Origin: Rhizoctonia solani
Lineage: Eukaryota > Basidiomycota > Agaricomycetes > Cantharellales > Ceratobasidiaceae
Direction: 5' to 3'
Length of the DNA stretch: 64,000 bases
Assembly: GCF_016906535.1 (NCBI RefSeq)
Contig: NC_057373.1
Span: 2,790,001-2,854,000 of the forward strand
Below the pieces are notes generated by a model that worked only from the letters and a program-made list of their open reading frames with translations, ran no database searches and was not told where the DNA came from. Every line of letters starts with the position of its first letter. The stretch's first letter is position 1. Positions 33,793 through 43,946 of the stretch are shown here, in pieces. A program made the position numbers and the translations under genes.

Positions 33793-34706
33793 ATGAACAA
33801 TTTGGATAAAAAATCGAGCACCGACGAGGCAGATAAGAGCACACGCTCAACCACTAATAGTTCCTCCTCGAATAATCCATCTCATACTGCACCAAGCTCC
33901 TTGAAGACCACGTCTTTGTTACCTGAGTCACGTACGTCCTCCACCGTGCACGATCTTATTGGCGCATGCATAAACCTTCAGGTAGGCAAATACTGGTGGT
34001 ACTAAAATGATAATTGCGGTCGAGCTACTTGTAAATCATCCTAGGTCAATACCATAGTGATCAAAACGCATGAATACCAAATCTCCAATTTTGCTTACAT
34101 GCATGATCTCGTCAAGAATACACGGCTAGTCAATGCTCAAATCAACCCACTTACTATTTGTGTAACTGGTGGCAATGAGCTCGTATCGGATTTCCTCAAT
34201 ACTTTCAAGATATTAAACACTTCGTCAGTGCGCTTCTAGTTCATTTGCGTATGTTACACCACTAAAGGAATTCGATCAGTTCGATCGACCAGCCTGACAA
34301 TTTTGATGCCGATACTCTCGTTTCTGCGGCTCGCGTATCAGCTTCTTATAAATACCCAGCTTTGCGAGCGTTCTGTATTGAAAGGCTTGAGGGACTACGC
34401 CCGAGCTCGATGGAACGACTCCGGATTGGACGCGCACTTGATCTCAAGTCGTGGGAGGAGCGGGCATGTCAAGAGCTAGTTAAACGCGAAGAAATTATTA
34501 CGAAAGAAGAGGCGCTACAGCTGAAGATTGATGCGTATTGGCAAATCACAAGCGAAAGGGAGACACGAATCAGACAGAAGCTGAGGAATATGGCAGTATG
34601 CGGGGTTTTAGTTTTATGCGTAGCAATGCTTTGCTATATCAAGTTTGTTTTAGTCCCATATATATACTATACAAAGCGATCGGTTGTGTATTATCTTCAA
34701 TATTAA
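33793..34706 (+). CDS. BTB/POZ-family protein, copy 6, tail-anchored
   Basis: Same exon plan as copy 5. Exon 1 (ATG 33793-33795) is Ser/Thr-rich and ends DLIGACINLQ. Exon 2 holds VNTIVIKTHEYQISNFAYMH, DLVKNTRLVN and LVSDFLNTFKILNTS. Exon 3 holds FDADTLVSAARVSASYKYPA, LRAFCIERLEGLRPSSMERL and GRALDLKSWEERACQELVKR. After the polar helix ITSERETRIRQKLRN comes a clear transmembrane helix (MAVCGVLVLCVAMLCYIKFV) about 15 residues from the end, followed by a few basic and aromatic residues. This layout suggests a C-terminally anchored membrane protein with its BTB domain in the cytosol. The C-terminal helix and the absence of a signal peptide are read from sequence; membrane targeting is inferred. 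Confidence 0.75.
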
Positions 34707-34897
34707 TAGGCTTTTTTTGGATGTTTGGGATTTCGCTTCGCCGAAAGATATGGTACTTCTAGGCGTAAAAGCTTGATATCATTCTGTGAGCATCGTGATT
34801 TAGCTGAGGTTTGATTATATTGCGTTTTAATCAGTGTCCTTATATGCATGGGTACTGGGAAGATGCTGCTACAATACAGTTCGTTTACTAATACGTT

Positions 34898-35739
34898 TCA
34901 TAGTCCAACTCCGACAAGCTGAAGACTTCCGGAAACAGTTGCAACAAGTCCTAAAAGGGCAACAACCTAGGTAACGTCAGATAAACTGAAGCTAGTGCGA
35001 CTGTAGGTTAAACATACCTCGGTGGCAATACTCCACTTTTTCAATTGCTTATTGAACTCGTCCTGACCCTTGTTGGGAACTCCAGCTCCGGTACCAGCTA
35101 AAACTCGGTCAACACATGCGTGCCGTCGAGCAATCAAGAAGCTTACCGATCTGTTCGGCCTGGAGCTTGGTCCTCATGTTGATAGTCGATTTTGCGATCG
35201 GCCCAACAATCAAAGTTGAAAACGGAATCAAGAGAATCAACCCGGCTCCAGCATACAATAGTAGCCCACGGGAGGTGGTAAGCCTTGAGAACAACTACAC
35301 AGGTTGTTCTTCAATCAACTCGTGCCTTTACAATGCAGGTGATCAAAGTACACACTCGGTCGCTTGGGAACCTTGTCCCAATCTCGCTTGCTCCTCTCCC
35401 CAAGAACTTGGGGTTATATGCAACTTCCTTTGGAGCTGCGTATGCGGCGACTAGGAACGCGGCGCCGGAGATTCCAGCGAGGTTCAAGCTGCTTGCCGCT
35501 GCCTTGTTCACATCTTCAAATTTCTCGAGGTCCGATGCGGGGCGTGCGCGGTCATAGGGCGTACGGTTGAGGAGAGATGGGAGCGTATAGAGTGGTGCGG
35601 AGGCTGCTAGACCTGGAGTGCATGTTAGTAAGGGAGCGAGCTGAGTAGTATCTGGACTGGAGAGCTTACCAGTGAAAATTCCAGCTGTGATGGTCCCGAG
35701 GACGCGGCTGGTGTCATAGATAGTTTCATAGGATGGCAT
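34898..35739 (-). CDS. DUF1772 (anthrone oxygenase-like) membrane protein
   Basis: Small protein of about 210 residues in five exons. The ATG (35737-35739) begins MPSYETIYDTSRVLGTITAG. The first helix is followed by LAASAPLYTLPSLLNRTPYD, FEDVNKAAASSLNLAGISGA, a helix beginning AFLVAAYAA, then LLLYAGAGLILLIPFSTLIV with GPIAKSTINMRTKLQAEQ, and the last exon VVALLGLVATVSGSLQLVGV. The order helix-loop-helix, the IPFT/S(T/L) segment and the final LLGLxATV helix fit the DUF1772 family, which includes noranthrone oxygenases and many uncharacterised fungal proteins. No polyketide-synthase cluster lies nearby, so a role in aromatic polyketide oxidation should not be assumed. The stop is 34898-34900. 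Confidence 0.75.
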
Positions 35740-36146
35740 GGCAGGTGTAGATGTGACTGAGACTCATTGCACTTTGTTGGATACTTTATATACCGTCTCG
35801 AAACGTCGAGTGACGTCGAGTATTCATAATTACTCGTCATGCGTCACAGGCGATCGAGGCGCATCAGTCCTGATTCGGTTTTGATCGAACAGGGAACTCG
35901 TGACCGCGGCGTGGGTGGGTCCAAGAGCGAGATCAACAACCATTCATATCTATGAACCAAATACGTCGTTCGATTCCTACTACCGATAACAACAGAGAAA
36001 ATAGCAAACGAGCGAGTAGTAAAAAGAGTATCCAAGTAAAGGTATAGCGCGAACGAGAGACAAAGAGAAAAGAGGACTACTGGGGGAGTTTGAACTGAAG
36101 AGCAAGAGGGCACACCACAACGAATTGGCGGCTATCGGGTATCTGT
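35740..36146. other. Intergenic region between DUF1772 gene and septin
   Basis: 407 bp: promoter of the DUF1772 gene and 3' flank of the septin gene. No further gene seen. Confidence 0.5.
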
Positions 36147-37496
36147 CTAGAACTCGGCCTGAGAGCCCTGTGCTGCAAGCCTGGTCTCGAGGTTGCGGAG
36201 CGACTCTTCCTTGGCAAGCAGTTCTTGCCGCTTCTCGTTGATCTCGCGTTGGACCTTGAGCTCGATCTCGCGAAGCTAGAAGACGGATATATAAGTATCC
36301 TACTCTGAATTGAGTTACTGAAACTGACCTTTTCCTCTTCGCGACGGAGTTGTTCCTCCTTAAGACGCACGCTTTGAGTCGCGAGATCTTCAGGAAGGAT
36401 GGAGTCGTCTGTGTTGTCTGCATGAACCATGCGCGAGAGTTTTTCGGTACGGTAGGTTTCGTAGAGAACGTCGTCAGTGAGGGACTTGAGGTCCATCAAG
36501 TGTGAGCTATAGGATCGTTAGTACATATAAATTTGAAATAGTAAAGATATCATACTTGAGCAAAGCTGAGCGTAACCTTGAAAAGTCCGAGTGCTTGGGG
36601 TTGTCGACTTCAACTACACCCCATGGGTAGATACGCGCACGAACGGGTTGGCCGTCGATCTCAACCTCGTCACCACTACCAACGATAGCAAAGGGCAACA
36701 TGGCACGGAGTTCAGAGTTATCTTGGATGGTTTCCTCATCATCTTCTTCGACATCGTAAGGGAAGTTGTAGACCGGAATGCCGTAGTACTCAATATCCTC
36801 CATGACGCGCTTCTTGAAGCCCTTGAGCTCAGAGGGAGTAAGGGAGTCGGCTTTACCGATGACAGGGATAACATTGACACGCGGGGAAAGACGGCGCATC
36901 AACTCAATGTCCATCTCACGAAGGCTGCCGGACGCGTTGTTAGTGCATGTGATTGAATGTTAACAGCTATACTCACGCGTGACCTGTGGGAGGGATAAAG
37001 TAGAGAAGGGCATGGACGCGATTGTCGCGGAAACGTGGGTTACGCTTGATACGCGACTGTTCTGCAAGAATGTCGTCGTATTGACGCTCAAGATAGCCGA
37101 CAATTTCTTGGAAAGCGAACTCGTTGTCTATGTTGTCACCAAATCCAGGGGTGTCGACAATGGTCAAAGCAATGCGGGTTCCGTCTTCCTCGAGCTCTGC
37201 AACAAATGGTAAACATACATTCCTGGAATAGAAAAAATACACATACCAACATTGACAGGTTTGATACGGATGCCCTCTTCGACGTGAGCAGTCTCTGCGT
37301 TGTCGGCGATCTTGGGAGCAAGGACCTCAGACTCGCACAAGGTGTTGACAAACGTTGTGCGTCCAGTACCACTCGCGCCTGGTTACCAATTAGTACCAAA
37401 AAACAGCAGGAATACTAACTTATACTGACCAACAACCATAAGAGTGAATTGGATGCCCTTCTTGGCATTTTTGCGGCCGCGGTGTCGGTAAGCCAT
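36147..37496 (-). CDS. CDC11: Septin, CDC11 type
   Basis: About 366 residues in six exons. The GTP-binding motifs are intact: G1 GASGTGRTTFVNTL (split by an intron after the first G), G3 DTPGFGDNIDN, and G4 GKADSLTPSE. Septin-unique elements include GIPVYNFPY and YPWGVVEVDNPKHSDFSRLR. The G1 variant with GTGRTTF, rather than GLGKST or GLGKTT, is the feature of the fungal CDC11/AspA/Sep2 subgroup. The C-terminal coiled coil is short (KEEQLRREEEKLREIELKVQ) and the protein ends RLAAQGSQAEF. Septins polymerise into filaments at hyphal septa, tips and branch sites. The ATG at 37494-37496 is 172 bp from the divergent SNF2 ATG. Confidence 0.9.
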
Positions 37497-37668
37497 GTTG
37501 AACGAAGGTGTTGAAGCGGTGGTGGTAGGTCGAGTGCGTTGAACAGACTGCCACGCAGATGCAAATCCAACCAAAGCGCCCGTCACGTTCACTATCAGTT
37601 CGTTGCCAATAAGTCTGACTCAGCTCCCCTCACGTGACCATCCAAACACGAGAACAACCCCCACGACT
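37497..37668. promoter_or_regulatory. Septin/SNF2 divergent promoter
   Basis: 172 bp between start codons, with a TCACGTGA palindrome at 37630-37637 whose core CACGTG fits Cbf1-type bHLH factors. Function is not shown. Confidence 0.5.
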
Positions 37669-40600
37669 ATGGCGACCCCTGCGCAAATGCAGTCGATGCC
37701 AATGGCGGGCAATTCACAGTTTCCCCCGGTACATATGATGACCCGAGAGGGCCTCCAGACTTTATTAATGGTATTTAATGGTATTATTGTGATTTTTCAG
37801 CGCTGACTCGGTTGTAGCGCTCGAATACACTGAAGCAAGCGGGGTTTACAAATCAAAACAACCAGGAGCTGGCAAACATCAGCCAGTATCTGAACATGGT
37901 CAAACGCTATCAGATGGCTCGGAGTGGTAAGCAACACAATGTGTAACATGTACATACAGGTGGCTTATCCATACCAGCCCAAGCCCAACAGGCTCAGGCC
38001 CAGCTCGCGGCTCCGACTCCCAAGCCCGCGATTGAAATACCGGCAACCAACGGGACTGCTCCCAGTCCTCCTGCAAGCCCGGCCGAGCCAATCACCTTCA
38101 CCCAGGCACAACTCGTCACGCTGCGTTCTCAGATCTCCGCTTTCAAATTCCTCCAGCGCGGGCTCCCTATTCCCCTGGAGTACCAGCAGAGCATTCATCC
38201 ACAGCCGGGCGCTAATGATTCGGACCAACTCACCGCACCTCCGGGCCAACTTTTGGAGAACGATACTTCGTCTCTCATCTACCCCTACAATGCCTATACC
38301 CACCCGACTTCTCGGCTAGCAACCGCTAAAAACCACCGTGCTATCGTACCTAGCATGACCCCACTTGGTCTCGATCCTCTTGCGCTCAAGGCCGCACGCG
38401 AACGATTTGTTGAGGCGCGAATCGCCCAGCGTATTCGAGAACTTTCGGCGCTACCTAGCACCATCGGCGAGCCCGAGCCAGAGGCCGACGAGGTGCAAGA
38501 GGGTGAAGAAAGTAAGGAGGGTGCACTAGTCGTTCACCCTTCGGCGAGTGCACATGGCAAGTTGCGTGCTCTCATCGAGCTTAAAGGTCTTCAATTGCGC
38601 GCTCGTCAACAGGCCCTTCGCCGCAGCGTCGTCCAGCATTTGCAAGAAGCTACTGTAATGACTGTCGACAGGAGCACATGCCGAAGATTCCGCAGGTCTG
38701 CTTTGCGCGATGTTCGCCATACCGAGGCCCTTGAACGTCAGCAGCGCAAGGAACGCGAACGCCGTGCCAAACAAAAACATCTCGATTATCTTGGTAGCAT
38801 CATCGCGCATGGAAGTGAAATTGTCGCTACCAACCAAAATGCTCGCGCAAGGGTAGGAAGACTCGGCCGAGCAGTTCTTCAATTCCACGTTGCCACTGAA
38901 AAAGAAGAGCAAAAGCGGATCGAGCGTATTTCCAAAGAACGTCTCAAGGCGCTCAAAGCAGACGATGAAGGCAAGTTCCATTCGTATTGGGGCTTGGTTT
39001 CGAACTAACATGTAGTGCAGAGGCCTACCTCAAACTTATCGACACTGCCAAGGATACTCGTATTACCCACTTGCTCAAGCAGACCGACAGCTATCTCGAC
39101 TCGCTCGCTCAAGCTGTTGTTGCCCAACAAAACGACGATATCCACCGCGATGCTCCGCCAATCCCTTTCGACACCGAAGATGGCCCTGCGAGCGAAGCCA
39201 CATTCGGTGCCACTCGTCTCGACGATCCAAGCGAAGACAAGGGCAAGGTCGATTATTATGCAGTGGCCCATCGTATTTCCGAAAAGATTACAACTCAGCC
39301 CAGCATTCTTATTGGCGGCAAGTTGAAGGAATACCAGATGAAGGGTCTGCAATGGATGGTTTCCTTGTACAACAATCGTCTCAATGGTATTCTTGCGGAC
39401 GAGATGGTGAGTTTCTTCGTTTGTGTTTTCTAGTCATAAGTTCTAATTTGGTTCGCAGGGTCTCGGAAAAACTATTCAAACTATTTCGCTCATCTCGTTC
39501 CTCATCGAGCGCAAAAAGCTACACGGCCCCTACCTCGTCATTGTCCCCCTCTCAACGCTCACTAACTGGACGCTGGAATTCGGAAAATGGGCGCCCTCGA
39601 TTGTGACTGTCGTCTATAAGGGTTCGCCCAACGTACGCCGGACGATTCAACTCGGCCTTCGCGCGCAAAACTTCCAGGTGCTGCTGACAACTTTCGAATA
39701 TATCATCAAGGATCGTCCGTTCTTGAGCAAGATCAAATGGGTACATATGATTATTGGTGAGTAGAGCTCTGTAGTATCGTAGATGTTTTGGTTGACAGTG
39801 TTTACGTACAGACGAGGGTCATCGTATGAAAAACACTCAGAGTCGACTTTCTCAAACTCTCAACCAATTCTATAGCTCACGCTACCGTCTCATTTTGACT
39901 GGTACCCCGCTTCAAGTAAGGTCCTTGGTTACTTCACACAGCCATTTACTTATTCTTGGACTAGAACAACCTCCCTGAGCTTTGGGCATTGCTCAACTTT
40001 GCTCTCCCCAAAATCTTCAACTCGGTCAAATCGTTCGACGAGTGGTTCAATACACCCTTTGCCAACTCGGGCACAGCCGACAAGATCGAGCTCAACGAAG
40101 AAGAGGCACTGCTTATCATTCGTCGTCTGCACAAAGTACTTCGACCCTTCTTGCTCCGTCGTCTGAAGAAGGATGTCGAGAGCGAGTTGCCGGACAAGAT
40201 CGAAAAGGTCATCAAGTGCAAGATGAGCGCACTCCAGAGCCAATTGTACATGCAATTCAAGAAGCACGGAATGCTGTTTACCGACTCGAAGGACTCTAAA
40301 GGGTACGTGCCATGTGTTTTTGACTCGTAGCGCTACCTGTGACTAACTACTTTGTAATAGGAAGCAAGCCGGTATCAAAGGGTTGAACAATACTGTTATG
40401 CAGCTTCGAAAGATTTGCCAGCATCCGTTTGTATTCCCCGAAGTCGAGGATGTGATCAACCCAGGCCACGAGCTCAATTCAAGTGTATATCGCGCATCTG
40501 GCAAGGTTGCTCTCTTGGACCGAATTTTGCCCAAGTTGTTTGCGTTCAAGCACCGTGTAAGTTGTGCTCGCTTACTATTGTAGCTGATGTACTAATTCTA

Positions 40601-42499
40601 CGTCCAGGTTCTCATGTTCTTCCAAATGACTCAAGTAATGAACATTCTCGAGGACTATATGACCCTACGTGGCTACAAATTCCTTCGACTAGATGGTGGA
40701 ACCAAACCCGATGATCGTGCCGACTTGCTCAAGGCTTTCAACGCCCCTAACTCTGAGTACGATGTATTCTTGCTGTCGACTCGCGCGGGTGGTTTGGGTC
40801 TCAACTTGCAGACCGCCGATACCGTCATCATGTACGTGCAGAACTTAGTACTCTTGAATTTTCAACTGACTTGCGTGGTAGTTACGATTCTGATTGGAAC
40901 CCTCATGCCGATCTGCAAGCCCAAGATCGTGCGCATCGTATTGGTCAAAAGAACTCCGTCGTTATTTTGAGGTTTATCACCGAGCGCAGTGTGGAAGAAC
41001 ACATGCTCGCTCGTGCTAAACAAAAGCTCGACATGGATGGAAAAGTCATTCAAGCTGGTCGTTTCGACAATCAGTCATCGGCAGCCGAGTCCGAGGCAGT
41101 CTTGCGTATGATGTTGGAAGCCGACAACGAGGAAGTCAACGAAGACACGGTTATGGACGATGATGAGATCAACCAGATTATCGCCCGCACAGACGAAGAA
41201 CTCGAAAGATTCAAGAGCATGGATTACGAGCGAGATGTGAATGAGGAGCGCGAGTGGCGTGAGACTGGGAACCGTGGACCAAGGCCAGAGAGGATGATGA
41301 CGTTCCAGGAGCTGCCAGAGGTCTATCAACGGGATGAGCCGTACGAGCCACCCGAGGCCGAGTTGAAGGCTACTGGACGTGGCGCTCGTGAACGCAAGGC
41401 TGTGATATACAATGATGGGCTGACGGACGACCAGTGGGTTATGGTCAGTTTTGGGTTTCGTTCGGCTGAGATCGCAGTATTGATGGTTTGTCCTTAGGCG
41501 ATGGAGGAAGCCGAAGAAATGGATGACTATGACGATTTGCCTGCCAGGAGGAGCCGCGCTGCGAGCCGCCTAGGTCGTGAAGGAGCCAGTGGATCCGTTA
41601 CACCTGCACCCGAGGAAAAGAATAAGCGCGGAAAGAAAGCCAAGGGCAAAGGACGCGCCGACGACCTTTCTGGGAAGCGCAAGCGTGGTAAAGCTCAGTC
41701 TCCTGAACCCTCGTCTGAAGAAGAGGATGACGATTCGCGTGCGCAGGTAAAACATTACTTCGTACCGTTGGTTTGACAAACAAGCTGATATTCCTCGATT
41801 CATTAGCAGAAGCGTCGTAAGACTCAGAACCCTGGAGCAGGAACTCCACAAGTACCTCAGCCTATGCGCGATCGTATGAGGGCCGCCTTCCAGGTTTGTC
41901 ACCAGACTGTGATGGCCTTGACAGGTCCAGATGGTCACCAGCGATGCGAGTTGTTCAAAGACCTGCCGGATAGGAAGATTTACCCTGACTATTATGAAGT
42001 GCGTGACCGTTAGTCTTTTAGAGGGATGACGACGATTTACTTATTAAATCGATAGATCATTCCCAAACCGATTGCGATGTCTCACATGCGAAAACGCGCA
42101 TCGAGCGGATATTACAGAACGGTAGCACAGTACCGGGATGACTGGCGACTTATGTTCAATAATGCACGTACCTACAATCAGGTTCGTTCCCTCCCTCCCT
42201 GCTGTTCCTTTCAGCAACATTTTCTGATAACGTTCATACATTCGCAGGAGGACTCGTGGGTATATCAGGATGCAAATGAAATGCAAAAGGTCTTTGAGGA
42301 AGTGTTCCTTCGCGAGACTGCCGGCACAGACATGCCCGGTGCGGAACCTCTCAATTCTGCCAACCCTATCAATCCTGGAAACACATCCCCATTGTCTGCG
42401 GCAGACGATGATGAGCCTGCTCCTCGTCCACCTGGCCAGAAATCCCGTCGTGCATCCGTTAGCGATGAGGAATACTTGTCTGGCAGCGACGATGACTAG
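37669..42499 (+). CDS. SNF2: SNF2/STH1-type chromatin remodelling ATPase
   Basis: Large multi-exon gene, about 1,400 codons. Domain order: N-terminal helix [23 protein letters not shown] domain ([20 protein letters not shown] with RGLPIP); HSA-type helix ([20 protein letters not shown] to [15 protein letters not shown]); SNF2 ATPase with [30 protein letters not shown] (Walker A), DEGHRMKN (Walker B), LTGTPLQNN, the helicase C block [35 protein letters not shown] and [19 protein letters not shown]; SnAC-like acidic region; and a C-terminal bromodomain ([23 protein letters not shown]). This layout (QLQ, HSA, ATPase, bromodomain) is that of the catalytic subunit of SWI/SNF or RSC. A single copy cannot be assigned to one complex from sequence alone. 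ATG is 37669-37671. Confidence 0.95.
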
Positions 42500-42713
42500 C
42501 GGGAAATGTGAAGTCACTTGTGTTACACTCCACTTCTTGGGTTTTATTATATCTTTTCTTTCTTGTCACTTTGCCCATTTCGAGAGTCATGTAAATATGT
42601 TCCCAGCCATTTTGCGCGAAACTTGATGTTGATGTTCCTAATATGGCTAATTGATTTGCGTTGATTTTTCTGTTGACCCGAACCACCATCTGAGATTTGA
42701 TCTACGCCGCATC

Positions 42714-43852
42714 ATGGCTATTACCGCAACAAAAGATCTGCTTCCTGAGCTCACGCTTGTTTCTCAGGGCAAAGTTCGAGATATTTATTCTACTTCTGAT
42801 CCGAATGCCCTGCTTTTCGTTGCTACAGACCGGATCAGTGCATATGATGTGATCTTGAAAAACGTATGCTTTATCTATGCGCTCTCTTCTTCTTCACTTA
42901 TATCCTCCCTTAATAGGGCGTTCCAGGAAAAGGCATCATCCTCAGTCAGCTTGCACTCTTCTGGTTCAAGAGACTCGATGGAATCATTCCGAATCACTTG
43001 ATAACGGACAATGTTGACCAGATGCCCTCAGAAGTTGTTCAGTACAAGAATATCCTCCAGGGTCGAACAATGCTAGTCAGAAAGGCCAAGGTAGTGCCGC
43101 TTGAAGCTATCGTGCGCGGATATATTACTGGTAAGTTTATGGCCAGATCCTGATGGCTGTACTGAGAAGGTACAGGCTCTGCATGGTCCGAATACAAAAA
43201 ATCGGGAACTGTACATGGGATTCGAGTTCCCGAAGGGTTGGCTGAATCTCAAAAGTTGCCTGAGCCATTGTTTACACCCTCGACTAAGGCTGAGCAAGGT
43301 CAACACGACGAAAATATCCATCCTGATCGAGGTAGAGTCGCTCTTTTACTCCGCTTTACCTAGGACCTAAACAGGCCGTTCAAAGCTGCCGAGATTGTGG
43401 GCAAGGAACTCTGCGAAAAAATCGCTTCGATCTCAGTGAGGATATACAAGGAAGCTGCTGAATATGCGGCAAGTCGTGGAGTGATCCTGGCAGATACAAA
43501 GCTCGAGTTTGGACTGGTTGATGTACCAGGAGGAGAACCGGAATTAATCTTGATCGACGAAGTTTTAACTCCCGATTCTTCTCGGTACTGGCCGGCATCT
43601 GAATACAAGCTAGGCAAGTGGAAGCTCGCATATCGGGCAGGAACTACGCTGAATCAACGAACGTTTATAGGACAATCGCAGCCGAGCTTTGATAAGCAGT
43701 ACTTGAGAGATTGGCTCACCGCGGAAGGGTTCAAGAAAGGCTTGGAGAATGGCAAAGATGGCCAGGGTTGGATAATGACGGATGCGGTGGTTGAAGGTAC
43801 ACGCAAAAGGTATCAGGAGGCATTGAATTTATTGACAACCGATTCCAAGTGA
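42714..43852 (+). CDS. ADE1: SAICAR synthetase (ADE1)
   Basis: Phosphoribosylaminoimidazole-succinocarboxamide synthase, step 7 of purine biosynthesis, joining CAIR and aspartate with ATP. Motifs: [16 protein letters not shown] with [86 protein letters not shown] and [16 protein letters not shown], then [12 protein letters not shown]. The exon ending HPDR joins AAEIVGKEL through an AAAG acceptor. The stretch 43614-43670 is best read as a 57 nt intron with a GC donor (GCAAGT), which joins YKL directly to [10 protein letters not shown]; without splicing the protein would carry a 19-residue insert. The last exon ends [11 protein letters not shown] is 42714-42716. Confidence 0.95.
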
Positions 43853-43946
43853 AGTCTCTGATGGCAGTGTTCCAACAATGAAATAGAATACACTAAAATA
43901 ACAACTGAGTATAACCATAGAAAATAAAGAGTCGTCAGTCTAAAGT

